Origin: an uncultured Prevotella sp. | GTDB lineage: Bacteria > Bacteroidota > Bacteroidia > Bacteroidales > Bacteroidaceae | Direction of reading: 5' to 3' | Assembly: GCA_946188165.1 (NCBI GenBank) | Contig: CAMHTW010000009.1 | Location: 25,996-89,995 of the forward strand | DNA: 64,000 nucleotides | Shown here: positions 52,851 through 64,000 of the stretch, piece by piece | How positions within the stretch are numbered: the stretch's first letter is position 1 | Layout: each line of letters begins with the position of its first letter | Made by a program: the position numbers and the translations under genes | Notes under the pieces: generated by a model | Databases searched by the model: none | Seen by the model: only the letters and a program-made list of their open reading frames with translations | What the model was told of the DNA's origin: nothing

Positions 52851-53966
52851 TTAGTCCATGCGATCCCGATAGTCCTCGTAGGTAAAGCGGCGCAGCAGTT
52901 CCAACCGCCCGTCAGCATGAAGCATAGTCAACGACGGATGCGTGATACCGTTGAACATATTGGTCTTGACGGTGGTGTAATGGATCATGTCCTCGAAGAT
53001 GACTTCGTCGCCCACCTGCAACTCGCGGGGGAAACGCCAGTAACCCATGAAGTCGCCTGCCAAGCAGCTGTTGCCGCCAAGGCGGTAAACGAATTGGGAA
53101 TTGTTTTCATCAACATGTTCGGCACCGCGGACATCGGGATAGTAGGGCATTTCCAGACAGTCAGGCATGTGACAAGTAAAGCTGACATCGAGAATAGCTG
53201 TGCAGATGCCCTTGTCCTCGACCACATCGACGACGCTAGCTACTAACGAACCCGTCTGCCAGGCAAAGGCGCTGCCCGGCTCGAAGATAACCTTCAGGTG
53301 CGGATAGCGACTATGGAAGCCCTGCATGATACGTACCAGTCTCTCAATGTCGTAGTCGGCATGCGTCACTAGATGACCGCCACCGAAATTGATCCACTCA
53401 ATCTGCGAGAACCAACGTGCAAACTTGTCCTCGATATGTTGGAGCGTACGCTCGAACACATCAGAACCACTCTCACAATGGCAGTGGCAATGGAAGCCGC
53501 GGATGTCGGCAGGCAACTGGTCGGGCAACTGGTCGGCACTAACCCCAAAGCGCGTACCTGGGGCACAGGGGTTATAGAGTAACGTGCCCACCTCGCTGTA
53601 TTCAGGATTGACGCGCAGGCCCAGCGAACACTCCCCTGCCCGACTATGATAACGTTCGTATTGCGAGAGGGAATTGAACGTCAGATGACTGGAACAGCGA
53701 ATAATGTCGTCAATCTCGTCATCCTTATAGGCTGGCGAGAAGGTGTGCGCCTTAGAGCCAAACTCCTCAAAAGCCAGGCGGGCCTCAGAGAGCGAGCTGG
53801 CAGTGGTAGCCTTTATGTATTCACGGAAAATGGGAAAGGTCTTCCAAAGGGCAAAAGCCTTGAAAGCCAGTATCCACTCAGAATCCGTGCGACGTGCGAC
53901 ATTGCTAATAAGAGCCAGATTGCGACGCAACTTTTGCTCTTCAATCATGTAATATGGCGTATTCAT
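52851..53966 (-). CDS. nspC: Carboxynorspermidine/carboxyspermidine decarboxylase
   Basis: 371 residues, alanine-racemase-fold PLP decarboxylase. PLP lysine in WILAFKAFALWKTFP, glycine loop INFGGGHLVTHADYD, and the C-terminal catalytic region NSCLAGDFMGYW. Final step of the alternative spermidine route. The partner dehydrogenase is not in the window. A promoter lies 5 bases upstream. Confidence 0.92.
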   Translation of the reverse strand: MNTPYYMIEEQKLRRNLALISNVARRTDSEWILAFKAFALWKTFPIFREYIKATTASSLSEARLAFEEFGSKAHTFSPAYKDDEIDDIIRCSSHLTFNSLSQYERYHSRAGECSLGLRVNPEYSEVGTLLYNPCAPGTRFGVSADQLPDQLPADIRGFHCHCHCESGSDVFERTLQHIEDKFARWFSQIEWINFGGGHLVTHADYDIERLVRIMQGFHSRYPHLKVIFEPGSAFAWQTGSLVASVVDVVEDKGICTAILDVSFTCHMPDCLEMPYYPDVRGAEHVDENNSQFVYRLGGNSCLAGDFMGYWRFPRELQVGDEVIFEDMIHYTTVKTNMFNGITHPSLTMLHADGRLELLRRFTYEDYRDRMD

Positions 53967-53971
53967 GGGTG

Positions 53972-53979
53972 CAAAGATA
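53972..53979 (-). promoter_or_regulatory. -7 promoter element for nspC
   Basis: Minus-strand TAtcTTTG, 5 bases before the ATG at 53966; near-leaderless. Confidence 0.6.
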
Positions 53980-53983
53980 CTAA

Positions 53984-55736
<1,753 letters not shown>

Positions 55737-55782
55737 CACGGAATTTGCATAGGGCTTAGCAAAACATTTAATAATAGTAGCT

Positions 55783-56370
55783 ATGACAGAAGAAGAAATA
55801 TTGAATCAAGAGGAGGAAGAGTTGCAGGATACTGTGGCCAGCGAAACTGTGGCCAGCGATTCAGTCGCTGACGAAGCTGCAGCCACTGATGCTCCCGCAG
55901 AAGAGCCTGAAGAAGAAAAAGATCCGCTGGAGAAAGCTTTGGCTGAGATTGAGCAGCTGAAGACCCAGATGCTTTACAAGACCGCCGAGTTTGACAACTA
56001 CCGCAAACGTACGCTGAAGGAGAAGGCAGAGCTTATTCTGAATGGTGGCGAGAAGGCCGTCAGTGCCATCCTGCCCATCATTGACGATATGGAACGTGCC
56101 ATCGAGAATGGTGCAAAGACCGATGACCCACAGGTGTTGCGTGAGGGCATGGAGCTTATCTACAATAAGTTTGTCAAAGCCCTCGAAGGTCTGGGTGTCA
56201 AGGAGATTGAGACAGAGAATGCCGATTTCAATACCGATGTTCATGAGGCTGTGGCCATGGTGCCTGGCATGGGCGACGACAAGAAGGGCAAGGTCATTGA
56301 CTGTCTGCAGAAAGGCTATCAGCTGAATGATAAAGTGATTCGCCACGCCAAAGTGGCAGTAGGACAGTAA
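55783..56370 (+). CDS. grpE: Nucleotide exchange factor GrpE
   Basis: 195 residues. Acidic disordered N-terminus (about 1-50), long coiled coil with LYKTAEFDNYRKRTLKEKAE, and the C-terminal beta domain ending GYQLNDKVIRHAKVAVGQ. Exchanges ADP on DnaK. Followed by dnaJ; dnaK is not here. The grpE-dnaJ gap is wholly a heptamer array. Confidence 0.94.
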   Translation: MTEEEILNQEEEELQDTVASETVASDSVADEAAATDAPAEEPEEEKDPLEKALAEIEQLKTQMLYKTAEFDNYRKRTLKEKAELILNGGEKAVSAILPIIDDMERAIENGAKTDDPQVLREGMELIYNKFVKALEGLGVKEIETENADFNTDVHEAVAMVPGMGDDKKGKVIDCLQKGYQLNDKVIRHAKVAVGQ

Positions 56371-56440
56371 GATGTCGGATGTCTGATGTATGATGTATGA
56401 TGTATGATGTAAGAAGTAAGATGTAAGATGTAAGAAGAAA
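56371..56440 (+). repeat. 7-base tandem repeat, 10 units, filling the grpE-dnaJ gap
   Basis: Ten units in exact phase (GATGTCG, GATGTCT, GATGTAT x3, GATGTAA, GAAGTAA, GATGTAA x2, GAAGAAA). It begins at the first base after the grpE stop and its last base is the A of the dnaJ ATG. Confidence 0.85.
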
Positions 56441-57603
56441 TGGCACAGAAACGAGACTATTATGAGGTGCTTGGCGTTGATAAGAACGCCACAGAGGACC
56501 AGATTAAGAAGGCGTATCGCACTATCGCCATCAAATACCACCCTGACCGTAACCCTGGCAACAAGGAGGCTGAGGAGAAATTCAAGGAGGCAGCCGAGGC
56601 ATACGACGTACTGCACGACCCTCAGAAGCGTCAGCAGTATGACACATTCGGATTCAATAGCCCTGGCGGCATGGGTGGCAGTGGCTTCGACCCGTTTGGC
56701 GGTAGCTCGATGAATATGGACGACATCTTCTCGATGTTCGGCGACATTTTTGGTGGACATGCTGGTTTTGGTGGTTTTGGGGGCGCGAAGCGCGGTCCTC
56801 AGAAACACCGTGGTTCTGACCTGCGTCTGAAAGTTCGTCTGTCGTTGCAGGAGATTGCTCATGGCGTTACCAAGAAATTCAAGGTACGTAAGGACATTAC
56901 CTGTACCCACTGTCACGGTACAGGTGCCGAAATTGGCAGCACCAACGACCAGTGTCCTACGTGTCATGGTTCTGGTGTCATTACCCACACGACACAGAGC
57001 ATCTTCGGTATGATGCAGACACAAGGCGTTTGTCCTACCTGCGGTGGCGAGGGAACGGTCATCAAGAACAAGTGTAAGCACTGTGGCGGTACGGGTATCG
57101 AGAAAGGTGAGGAAGTAGTAGAAATCAAGATTCCTGCTGGAGTTGCCGAAGGTATGGTTGTCAATGTTCCCGGCAAGGGTAATGCTGGTCGGCACAAGGG
57201 TATCAATGGCGATATCCAGGTGTTTATCGAGGAAGAAGAAAACGAGAACTTCGTTCGTGACAACAACGACCTGATATACAATCTGCTGCTCGACTTCCCT
57301 ACTGCTGCTCTTGGCGGTGATGTTGAGATACCGACTATTGAAGGAACCCGTTTGAAGGTAAAGATGGAAGCTGGAACGCAACCTGGCAAGACTTTACGAC
57401 TGAGAGGAAAAGGGCTGCCTGCCGTACAAGGGTATGGACGCGGCAATGGTGACTTGGTGGTAAACGTGAGCGTTTACGTGCCTAAGACACTGTCGCGCGA
57501 AGAGAAGGAAGCCATCGAGAAGTTCCGTCAGAGCGATAATTTCAAGGGCGATGCTGCGACGAAACGTAGCATCTTCCAGAAATTCAAGAACTATTTCAGT
57601 TAA
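56440..57603 (+). CDS. dnaJ: Molecular chaperone DnaJ (Hsp40)
   Basis: 387 residues. J domain with [17 protein letters not shown], Gly/Phe-rich linker (about 75-130), four zinc motifs [24 protein letters not shown] and CKHCGGTG, then the two substrate-binding barrels. Co-chaperone that delivers clients to DnaK. folC starts 2 bases after the stop. Confidence 0.95.
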   Translation: MAQKRDYYEVLGVDKNATEDQIKKAYRTIAIKYHPDRNPGNKEAEEKFKEAAEAYDVLHDPQKRQQYDTFGFNSPGGMGGSGFDPFGGSSMNMDDIFSMFGDIFGGHAGFGGFGGAKRGPQKHRGSDLRLKVRLSLQEIAHGVTKKFKVRKDITCTHCHGTGAEIGSTNDQCPTCHGSGVITHTTQSIFGMMQTQGVCPTCGGEGTVIKNKCKHCGGTGIEKGEEVVEIKIPAGVAEGMVVNVPGKGNAGRHKGINGDIQVFIEEEENENFVRDNNDLIYNLLLDFPTAALGGDVEIPTIEGTRLKVKMEAGTQPGKTLRLRGKGLPAVQGYGRGNGDLVVNVSVYVPKTLSREEKEAIEKFRQSDNFKGDAATKRSIFQKFKNYFS

Positions 57604-57605
57604 GC

Positions 57606-58922
57606 ATGAATTACAAAGAGACTTGCGAGTACCTCTATAATCAGATGCCCATGTTCGAACGACAAGGGGCATCTGGCTATAAAGAAGGATTGAGCAATAC
57701 ACTGGCGCTGGACGAACATTTGGGACATCCCCACTTGTCGTTCAAGAGCATCCATGTGGGTGGTACCAATGGTAAGGGCAGCGTGTCGCATACCATTGCC
57801 TCTGTCTTGCAGCAGTGTGGCTATAACGTAGGTCTCTACACTTCACCACATCTTGTTGACTTCCGCGAGCGCATTCGTGTCAACGGAAGACCTATCAGTC
57901 AGCAATATGTTGTGAAGTTCGTTGAAGAACAACGTTCATTCTTTGAACCTCTGCATCCGTCGTTCTTTGAAGTCACTACAGCAATGGCTTTCCAATATTT
58001 CAAGGAAAAGAAAGTCGATATTGCCATTGTAGAAGTGGGATTGGGCGGACGATTGGACTGCACCAACATCATTCAGCCGCTGGTCAGCGTTATCACCAAC
58101 ATCAGTTTCGACCACACCCAATTTTTGGGCGACACACTGGCAAAGATTGCTGGGGAGAAGGCTGGTATTATTAAAAAAGGTACGCCTGTAGTGATTGGTG
58201 AGTCGGATGCCGAGACACGCCCCGTGTTTGAAGCCAAGGCTCGTGAAATGAATGCACCAATTGTCTTTGCTGATGATGAGCCGGAAGTACTGAGTGCCGA
58301 ACCACGGACTGAAGGCGGTATGCACTATCGCATGAAACTCATGGGCGAAATGGATGGCGACTTGGGTGGCATCTATCAGAAGCAGAACATGAATACAGCC
58401 CTCTATGCACTTGAAGAAATACGTAAACTGGGCTATCTGGCAAGTGTTATTGAAGGAAAGACACATGACATGTGCCGCCTGGAATTAGAAAGAGGCATTA
58501 GCAATGTGTGTAAGTACACTGGATTGATGGGCCGTTGGCAAACGGTTAATCAGACGCCCAAGGTGGTTTGCGACACAGGCCATAATGTAGGTGGATGGTT
58601 GTATTTAAGCCGCCAGTTGGCTAATATCCACTGTCAACAAATGCACATCGTATTCGGTATGGTGGACGATAAAGACATTGACAAGGTACTCGATTTGCTA
58701 CCTAAACATGCCAAATTCTATTTTACCAAGGCTAAGACTAAAAGAGCGCTCAGCGAGACCATTGTACAGGAAAAAGCCAAAGAACACGGTCTCGAAGGAA
58801 AGGCGTACTCTACTGTAAATGAAGCATATAAAGCAGCTTACCGTTCTGCGTCAGCCAACGATTTCATCTTTGTTGGAGGTTCTTCTTACGTCGTTGGAGA
58901 TTTCCTCAAAGATTGCATTTAG
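57606..58922 (+). CDS. folC: Folylpolyglutamate / dihydrofolate synthase
   Basis: 438 residues, Mur-ligase superfamily. P-loop HVGGTNGKGSVSHTIASV, SPHLVDFRERIRVNG, EVGLGGRLDCTNI and ITNISFDHTQFLGDT are typical. Adds glutamates to folates and, in bifunctional forms, makes dihydrofolate. Tightly packed behind dnaJ. Confidence 0.93.
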   Translation: MNYKETCEYLYNQMPMFERQGASGYKEGLSNTLALDEHLGHPHLSFKSIHVGGTNGKGSVSHTIASVLQQCGYNVGLYTSPHLVDFRERIRVNGRPISQQYVVKFVEEQRSFFEPLHPSFFEVTTAMAFQYFKEKKVDIAIVEVGLGGRLDCTNIIQPLVSVITNISFDHTQFLGDTLAKIAGEKAGIIKKGTPVVIGESDAETRPVFEAKAREMNAPIVFADDEPEVLSAEPRTEGGMHYRMKLMGEMDGDLGGIYQKQNMNTALYALEEIRKLGYLASVIEGKTHDMCRLELERGISNVCKYTGLMGRWQTVNQTPKVVCDTGHNVGGWLYLSRQLANIHCQQMHIVFGMVDDKDIDKVLDLLPKHAKFYFTKAKTKRALSETIVQEKAKEHGLEGKAYSTVNEAYKAAYRSASANDFIFVGGSSYVVGDFLKDCI

Positions 58923-58938
58923 TTGTTTTTAACACTCT

Positions 58939-58952
58939 CGTAAACGTTTTTT
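58939..58952 (+). promoter_or_regulatory. Candidate LacI-type operator upstream of galM
   Basis: CGTAAACGTTTTTT, the exact inverse complement of 10531-10544 in the lacI/kdgK region. It lies about 35 bases before the likely -7 element (TTacTTTG, 58988-58995) and 80 bases before galM. Confidence 0.5.
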
Positions 58953-59031
58953 TTAGTGTTTCTTTCGTCTTTCTCGTTTTTTTTTGGTTACTTTGCAGGT
59001 AGTTTTTATTTAACCAATAAACGAAACGAAT

Positions 59032-60123
59032 ATGGCTAACACAACGGAAAACGCGAATTTGTGTGGTCTGAATCGCAAGGATTTCCAGACCACTATTAAT
59101 GGTAAGAAGACGGATCTTTACATTTTGAAGAACCGCAAGGGTTATGAAGTTGCTATTTCAAACTATGGTGGTGCCATTTGTGCTATCATGGTTCCTGACA
59201 AGGATGGCAAAGTAGGTAACGTTATTCAGGGACATGCTAATATCGAGCAGCTTACCAGTGGTAAAGAGCCTTATCTCTCAACGTTAATCGGACGTTGGGG
59301 TAACCGCATCTGCAAGGGTCAGTTCACATTGAACGGCAAGGATTATCAGTTGGCATTGAACGATGGTCCTAACCATCTGCATGGTGGTAAGAAGGGCTTT
59401 AACTGCAAGGTATGGGATGCCCGTCAGATGGGTCCCCGTTCGTTGGCTCTGCACCGCATCTCATCGTATGGCGAGGAAGGTTATACTGGCGAATTGGATG
59501 TAACGGTGGAATTTACCTTTACTGACGAGAATGAGCTGGTCATTGAGTATCTGGCTACAACAAACAAGAAGACCATCGTCAACCTGACACATCACGCCTT
59601 CTTCTCACTGGCTGGTACTGCAGACCCCACCCCTACTATCGAGGATCAGATTTGCGAGATCAATGCTGACTTCTATCTGCCAACTGACGATACCGCTATT
59701 CCTACAGGAGAAATCCTGAAGGTTGCAGGTACGCCGTTCGACTTCCGTACTCCGAAGTCCTTTGGTAAGGAGATTGAAGCTGACAATGAGCAGATTAAGT
59801 TTGGTCACGGCTATGACCACAACTATGTGCTCAACAAGAAGGAAGAGGGCGAACTCTCTTTTGCAGCACGTATTACAGATCCGAAGACTGGACGTACGCT
59901 GGAGTGCTACACGACAGAGCCGGGTATGCAGCTCTATACTGCTAACTTCGCTACAGGCTATAAGGGAGCAAATGGATGCACTTTCCCACGTCGTTCGGCT
60001 GTTTGTCTGGAAGCTCAGCACTTCCCCGACACACCAAACCGTCCCTACTTCCCGTCAGTGGTGCTGAATCCCGGTCAGCAGTACAAGCAGAAGACTATCT
60101 ATCGCTTTGGGGTAGCTGAGTAA
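59032..60123 (+). CDS. galM: Aldose 1-epimerase (cytosolic copy)
   Basis: 363 residues, no signal peptide. Galactose-mutarotase fold: GRWGNRICKGQFTLNGKDY, NDGPNHLHGGKKGF, LTHHAFFSLAG, the catalytic His region GHGYDHNYVLN and the catalytic Glu in VCLEAQHFPDTPN. Interconverts alpha and beta galactose so GalK can use it. Followed 19 bases later by galK. Confidence 0.93.
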   Translation: MANTTENANLCGLNRKDFQTTINGKKTDLYILKNRKGYEVAISNYGGAICAIMVPDKDGKVGNVIQGHANIEQLTSGKEPYLSTLIGRWGNRICKGQFTLNGKDYQLALNDGPNHLHGGKKGFNCKVWDARQMGPRSLALHRISSYGEEGYTGELDVTVEFTFTDENELVIEYLATTNKKTIVNLTHHAFFSLAGTADPTPTIEDQICEINADFYLPTDDTAIPTGEILKVAGTPFDFRTPKSFGKEIEADNEQIKFGHGYDHNYVLNKKEEGELSFAARITDPKTGRTLECYTTEPGMQLYTANFATGYKGANGCTFPRRSAVCLEAQHFPDTPNRPYFPSVVLNPGQQYKQKTIYRFGVAE

Positions 60124-60142
60124 TCATCTCACTTTATATTAT

Positions 60143-61309
60143 ATGGTGGAAGTTGATTTTGTAAGAAGCCGTTTCATCAAGCATTTTGATGGAAAGACAG
60201 GTAACATCTATGCTTCTCCTGGACGCATCAACCTGATTGGCGAGCACACGGACTACAATGGTGGCTTCGTGTTCCCTGGTGCAGTAGACAAGGGCGTGAT
60301 GGCAGAGATGCGTATCAACGATACGGAAGATACCGTGATGGCCTATGCTATCGACTTGAAGGACCGTGTGGACTTCAAGCTTTCAGACCCTAACGGTCCA
60401 CGCGCATCATGGGCTCGCTATATTTATGGTATTGCACTTGAGATGAGAAAGTTAGGTGTTCCTGTTAAAGGTTTTAATATTGCTTTTGCTGGCGATGTAC
60501 CTTTGGGCGCTGGTATGTCATCAAGTGCCGCTATGGAAAGTTGCTTCGCCTTCGGACTGAACGACTTGTTTGGAGATAATAAGGTATCGCAATGGGATAT
60601 GGTATTGGCAGGTCAGGCTACAGAGCATAACTATTGTGGCGTGAATTGTGGTATCATGGATCAGTTTGCCTCTGTCTTTGGCAAGGCTGGCTGTCTGATG
60701 CGACTTGATTGCAGAAGCCGCGAATTCCAATATTTCCCCTTCAAGCCTGATGGTTACCGATTAGTATTGCTTGACTCCGTAGTAAAGCATCAGCTGTCTG
60801 GCTCACCCTACAACGATAGACGCAACTCTTGTGAAAAAGTCGTCAAATGCATACAGGCCAAGCATCCTGAGGCTAAGTTCGAGACCCTGCGCGACTGCAC
60901 ATGGGAACAGCTGGACGAGGTCAAGGATGAGATTGGAGCTGACGACTATCGCCGCGCCAAGTTCGTACTGGGCGAGAAGGATCGTGTGCTTGCCGTATGC
61001 GACGCCTTGACTGAAGGCGACTACGAAAAGGTTGGCGAACTGATGTACCAGACCCATGAAGGACTGTCAAAGGACTACGAGGTAAGTTGTGAGGAATTGG
61101 ATTTCCTCAACCAGATTGCCAAGGAGAATGGTGTGACAGGTTCTCGCATCATGGGTGGCGGTTTCGGTGGCTGTACGATCAACCTCGTACGTAACGACCT
61201 TTATCGTCAATTCATTGAGGATGCCAAGAAGCGCTTCAACGAGAAGTATGGTCATGAGCCTAAGGTTTACGATGTCGTCATCAGCGATGGCTCTCGCAAA
61301 ATTTGCTAA
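60143..61309 (+). CDS. galK: Galactokinase
   Basis: 388 residues, GHMP kinase. Galactose-binding GRINLIGEHTDYNGGFVFPG, ATP loop VPLGAGMSSSAAMES, catalytic Asp in NCGIMDQFASVFG and motif 3 MGGGFGGCTINLV. Phosphorylates galactose, Leloir pathway. Ends before a strong terminator. galT and galE are not in the window. Confidence 0.95.
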   Translation: MVEVDFVRSRFIKHFDGKTGNIYASPGRINLIGEHTDYNGGFVFPGAVDKGVMAEMRINDTEDTVMAYAIDLKDRVDFKLSDPNGPRASWARYIYGIALEMRKLGVPVKGFNIAFAGDVPLGAGMSSSAAMESCFAFGLNDLFGDNKVSQWDMVLAGQATEHNYCGVNCGIMDQFASVFGKAGCLMRLDCRSREFQYFPFKPDGYRLVLLDSVVKHQLSGSPYNDRRNSCEKVVKCIQAKHPEAKFETLRDCTWEQLDEVKDEIGADDYRRAKFVLGEKDRVLAVCDALTEGDYEKVGELMYQTHEGLSKDYEVSCEELDFLNQIAKENGVTGSRIMGGGFGGCTINLVRNDLYRQFIEDAKKRFNEKYGHEPKVYDVVISDGSRKIC

Positions 61310-61373
61310 GTGCATAAGTTTTGACAGAAATAGCGCATAATATGCAGTAAATACTGTTAGAAAACGTTAAATA

Positions 61374-61417
61374 ATAGACGTAAGGTGTGAAAATAACACC
61401 TCACGTCTATTTTTTTT
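61374..61417 (+). terminator. Terminator of galM-galK
   Basis: Stem of 14 pairs with one mismatch (ATAGACGT / ACGTCTAT outer, AGGTGT / ACACCT inner) and seven Ts. Confidence 0.9.
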
Positions 61418-61427
61418 AATTATTTTC

Positions 61428-61458
61428 TTTGTCATTCGGAAAATAAGTAGTAATTTTA
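61428..61458 (+). promoter_or_regulatory. Promoter for the second galM
   Basis: TTTG (61428-61431), 19-base spacer, TAatTTTA (61451-61458), one mismatch at the last base. 40 bases to the ATG. Confidence 0.6.
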
Positions 61459-61498
61459 CAACCAAAATTTGCATCTTTAACTAAAACTATTGTTAACA

Positions 61499-62677
61499 AT
61501 GAAAAACTTGAAAGCAGTTTTTGCAGTTGCAAGCATGGCAGTAGCTATGTTTTCAGCATGTACTTCTGGTGAGCAGAAAGTACTAACGGTATCGGGTCTT
61601 GACCCTGCCAAGTTTGACACCATCATCAACGAGAAGCCCGTCAAGCTTTATACGTTGAAGAACACGAACGGCATGGAGGTATGTATCACCAACTATGGTG
61701 GTCGTATCGTTTCGCTCGTTGTTCCTGACAAGGATGGCAAACCAACTGATGTCGTACTGGGCTTCGACAACATTGCACAGTATGCTGACACGTTGAATTC
61801 TCCTTCTGACTACGGTTCAAGTGTAGGCCGCTATGCCAACCGTATTAAAAATGGTGCCTTCAAGCTGGGCGACACAACCTATCAGTTGAAAAAGAACGAC
61901 GGTCCCAACTGCCTGCACGGCGGTGGCACTACGGGTTGGATGAATCAGGTGTATGACGCCGAGCAGATTGGCGACTCAATCCTGAAACTGACCATCGTTG
62001 CTGAGGATGGCGAGAATGGATTCCCAGGCAAGGTAACTGCAGTGACAACTTACACGCTGACCGCTGACAACGTGTTTGATATGACTTGGGAGGCTGAGAC
62101 CGACAAGCCCACTATCATCAACCAGACCAATCACAACTACTACAATCTGAGCGGCGACTTTACGCAGGCCGCCTACGATCAGGTTCTGTATGTGAATGCC
62201 GACAACTTCACCCCGAGCGACAAGCTCTACATTCCTACTGGCGAAATTAAACCGGTTGAGGGCACGGCTATGGACTTCCGCACACCGCATGCTATCGGCG
62301 ACTCTATTTACAGTCAGTTTGACCAGATTCAGAACGCTACCGGCTACGACCACAACTATTGCCTGAATACTTATAAGGACGGCAAGGGCGACGATACTCA
62401 GGTTTGTGCCTCACTCTACAGCCCCAAGACTGGTATCTTCATGGAGATGTTTACCAACGAGCCTGGCGTACAGGTTTACAGTGGTAACTTCCAGGGCGTT
62501 GGCAAGGATGCCGACATCATCCGTAAGCACGGTGTGAAGTATCCCAAGCACGTCAGCGTATGCCTTGAGAGCCAGAAGTATCCCGACAGCCCCAACCATC
62601 CCGAGTGGGCTAGCCCCGTGCTGAATCCCGGCGAGAAGTACTTCAGCCACGCTGCTTACAAGTTCTCGGTAAAGTAA
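61499..62677 (+). CDS. Aldose 1-epimerase, lipoprotein copy
   Basis: 392 residues from ATG at 61499 (MKNLKAVFAVASMAVAMFSA); the signal ends AMFSAC, so Cys20 is the likely lipid anchor and the enzyme is exported. Same fold as the upstream GalM: GRYANRIKNGAFKLGDTTY, NDGPNCLHGGG, NQTNHNYYNLSG, TGYDHNYCLN and VCLESQKYPDSPNHPEW. It could mutarotate sugars in the periplasm before uptake by the SGLT symporter encoded next. Confidence 0.9.
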   Translation: MKNLKAVFAVASMAVAMFSACTSGEQKVLTVSGLDPAKFDTIINEKPVKLYTLKNTNGMEVCITNYGGRIVSLVVPDKDGKPTDVVLGFDNIAQYADTLNSPSDYGSSVGRYANRIKNGAFKLGDTTYQLKKNDGPNCLHGGGTTGWMNQVYDAEQIGDSILKLTIVAEDGENGFPGKVTAVTTYTLTADNVFDMTWEAETDKPTIINQTNHNYYNLSGDFTQAAYDQVLYVNADNFTPSDKLYIPTGEIKPVEGTAMDFRTPHAIGDSIYSQFDQIQNATGYDHNYCLNTYKDGKGDDTQVCASLYSPKTGIFMEMFTNEPGVQVYSGNFQGVGKDADIIRKHGVKYPKHVSVCLESQKYPDSPNHPEWASPVLNPGEKYFSHAAYKFSVK

Positions 62678-62736
62678 AGGGTAACCAACAGAATATTGAA
62701 AATTTGAATAACCAAAATTAATAAAACAATTAACAA

Positions 62737-64000
62737 ATGGACAAAATTTTTGAAGCGCTAAGTAACAATGGCTTTGCCACAGCGGACTATTTGGTCTTTG
62801 CTGTCTACATTGTCATCCTTGTTGGTATGGGACTGTTCCTGTCGCGTACCAAGAAGGGAGAAGAGAAATCGTCAGCCGACTACTTCCTGGCAGGTAACAC
62901 CCTGACTTGGTGGGCTGTGGGTGCCTCACTCATTGCCGCAAACATTTCGGCTGAACAGTTTATTGGTATGTCAGGTTCCGCCTATGCATCAGGTATTGCA
63001 CAGGCTGCTTACGAGTTGATGGCTGCTGCCACACTGTTGGTAGTAGGTAAGTTCCTCCTGCCTCTGATGATTGAGAAGAAAATCTTTACTATTCCACAGT
63101 TCCTGCGCGAGCGTTACAACTGGGGTGTAGGTTTGGCATTCTCCCTGTTGTGGCTTTTTCTCTATGTCTTCGTTAACCTGACTTCAGTTGCTTGGCTCGG
63201 TGCCTTGGCTATCCAGCAGATTCTGGGTCTGCCCACCGACATGATTGTCAACGTGGCAGGTATGGAGATTGACCAAGTTCGCCTGTGCATCATCCTGTCT
63301 TTGTTCCTCATCGCTGGTATCTACTCTATTTATGGTGGTCTGGCTTCTGTGGCTTGGACCGACGTGATGCAGGTGACCTTCCTCGTTGGTGGTGGTCTGA
63401 TTACTGCTTACGCTGCACTTTCTGTTATCGGTGACGAGATGGGCTTAGGCGGTGCCTGGGATGCTTTGACACACATCAAGGACTATCTGGCGCAGAATCC
63501 TGCCGATAAGCACTTTAATCTGGTTGTTACGCGAAATGAAGGAGCCTTCCCTGCTATTCAGGATGACCCATTCTTTACCAATCCTGGTATCGTGCTGATT
63601 TTCGGTGCGCTGTGGCTGACCAACCTGGGTTACTGGGGCTTCAACCAGTACATCATCCAGAAGGGTCTGGCTGCCAAGTCGCTCGACGAGGCTAAGAAAG
63701 GTATGGTATTCGCTGCCTTCCTAAAGATTTTGATTCCCTTCATCGTATGTATCCCCGGTGTTTGCGCATTCTACATTATGAATGCTCCTGAGTGCGATGG
63801 TCTGCGCGAGACGCTGGCCGGTTCCATCACTCGCTCTGACGACGCTTATCCTTTCCTGATTCGTAACTTCACGCCTACCATTGTCAAGGGTCTGAGCTTT
63901 GCTGCATTGGCTGCTGCCGTTATTTCTTCGCTGGCTTCCATGTTCAACTCCACCTCTACCCTCTTCACGATGGATATCTACAAGCAGTTCATCAACAAGA
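62737..64000 (+). CDS. SGLT-type sodium/sugar symporter, N-terminal part (runs off window)
   Basis: ATG at 62737, open for 421 codons to the window edge, no stop reached. Starts MDKIFEALSNNGFATADYLV; early SSS-family signatures are DYFLAGNTLTWWAVGASLIA and SAEQFIGMSGSAYASG (sugar and Na+ sites in LeuT-fold transporters), with at least ten membrane helices visible. Similar to bacterial galactose/glucose SGLT. Sixty bases after the lipoprotein galM, so probably one operon that takes up the sugar the gal enzymes use. Confidence 0.9.
   Translation, partial: MDKIFEALSNNGFATADYLVFAVYIVILVGMGLFLSRTKKGEEKSSADYFLAGNTLTWWAVGASLIAANISAEQFIGMSGSAYASGIAQAAYELMAAATLLVVGKFLLPLMIEKKIFTIPQFLRERYNWGVGLAFSLLWLFLYVFVNLTSVAWLGALAIQQILGLPTDMIVNVAGMEIDQVRLCIILSLFLIAGIYSIYGGLASVAWTDVMQVTFLVGGGLITAYAALSVIGDEMGLGGAWDALTHIKDYLAQNPADKHFNLVVTRNEGAFPAIQDDPFFTNPGIVLIFGALWLTNLGYWGFNQYIIQKGLAAKSLDEAKKGMVFAAFLKILIPFIVCIPGVCAFYIMNAPECDGLRETLAGSITRSDDAYPFLIRNFTPTIVKGLSFAALAAAVISSLASMFNSTSTLFTMDIYKQFINK

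Noticed and set aside
55861..57381. 506-codon minus-strand frame opposite grpE and dnaJ
   Set aside because: It spans two certain genes and the heptamer gap; composition is that of an antisense shadow.

Overview
The window is chromosomal DNA from a Bacteroidales bacterium, most likely Prevotella or a close relative (Prevotellaceae). Three things point there: promoters of the Bacteroidota type (TAnnTTTG near -7, often with TTTG 19-20 bases upstream); gene families typical of the order (HU-CCDC81/SPOR protein, DUF5112/DUF5113-like kinase, thrA next to an ApgM-like gene, bifunctional hisIE); and AT-rich gaps filled with short direct repeats. I read about 61 protein genes or gene pieces, one tRNA-Lys and three gene remnants. 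No insertion sequence, rRNA operon or CRISPR array was seen.

Layout. 1-4 kb: end of dapA, then a partner-switching operon (SpoIIE-type phosphatase, RsbW-like kinase, STAS protein, HATPase protein) closed by a terminator. 4-8 kb: clostripain-like lipoprotein and GH25 lysozyme from divergent promoters, a small unknown protein and an NhaC-type antiporter. 7.9-16.7 kb: hexuronate catabolism (uxaA, a LacI-family regulator, kdgK, kdgA) running by overlapping genes into a large sensor kinase, its response regulator and a short AbgT-like membrane protein. 16.8-23.5 kb: truA, EamA transporter, FHA and HU/SPOR proteins, htpG, dinB. 23.5-34.6 kb: an accessory island with a WYL-regulator remnant, a Fic-protein remnant with its core deleted, a type I restriction-modification system (hsdM, two DUF1016/PDDEXK nucleases, hsdS, hsdR), a tandem 11-base repeat, a self-contained 33-residue small gene, a cut-off umuC-like gene and two small genes. 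34.6-40 kb: acetyltransferase, tRNA-Lys, MATE pump, acidic unknown protein, rarA, TRIC channel. 40-51 kb: purU-hisH-hisA-hisF-hisIE, an ftsE-like ATPase, and the aspartate family (lysC, lysA, thrA, ApgM-like). 51-59 kb: fRMsr, SH3 protein, nspC, ABC-F protein, grpE-dnaJ, folC. 59-64 kb: galactose genes galM, galK, a lipoprotein galM and an SGLT symporter that runs off the end.

The least explained structure is a family of imperfect 7-base tandem repeats at 14 places. Most fill the gap between neighbouring genes and many stop right at a start codon. One array of ten units lies inside the coding sequence of the large kinase, between its two halves. Other items for follow-up are a 14-base sequence shared by the kdgK/lacI and galM upstream regions, the two nucleases inside the type I locus, and the 33-residue gene with its own promoter and terminator.
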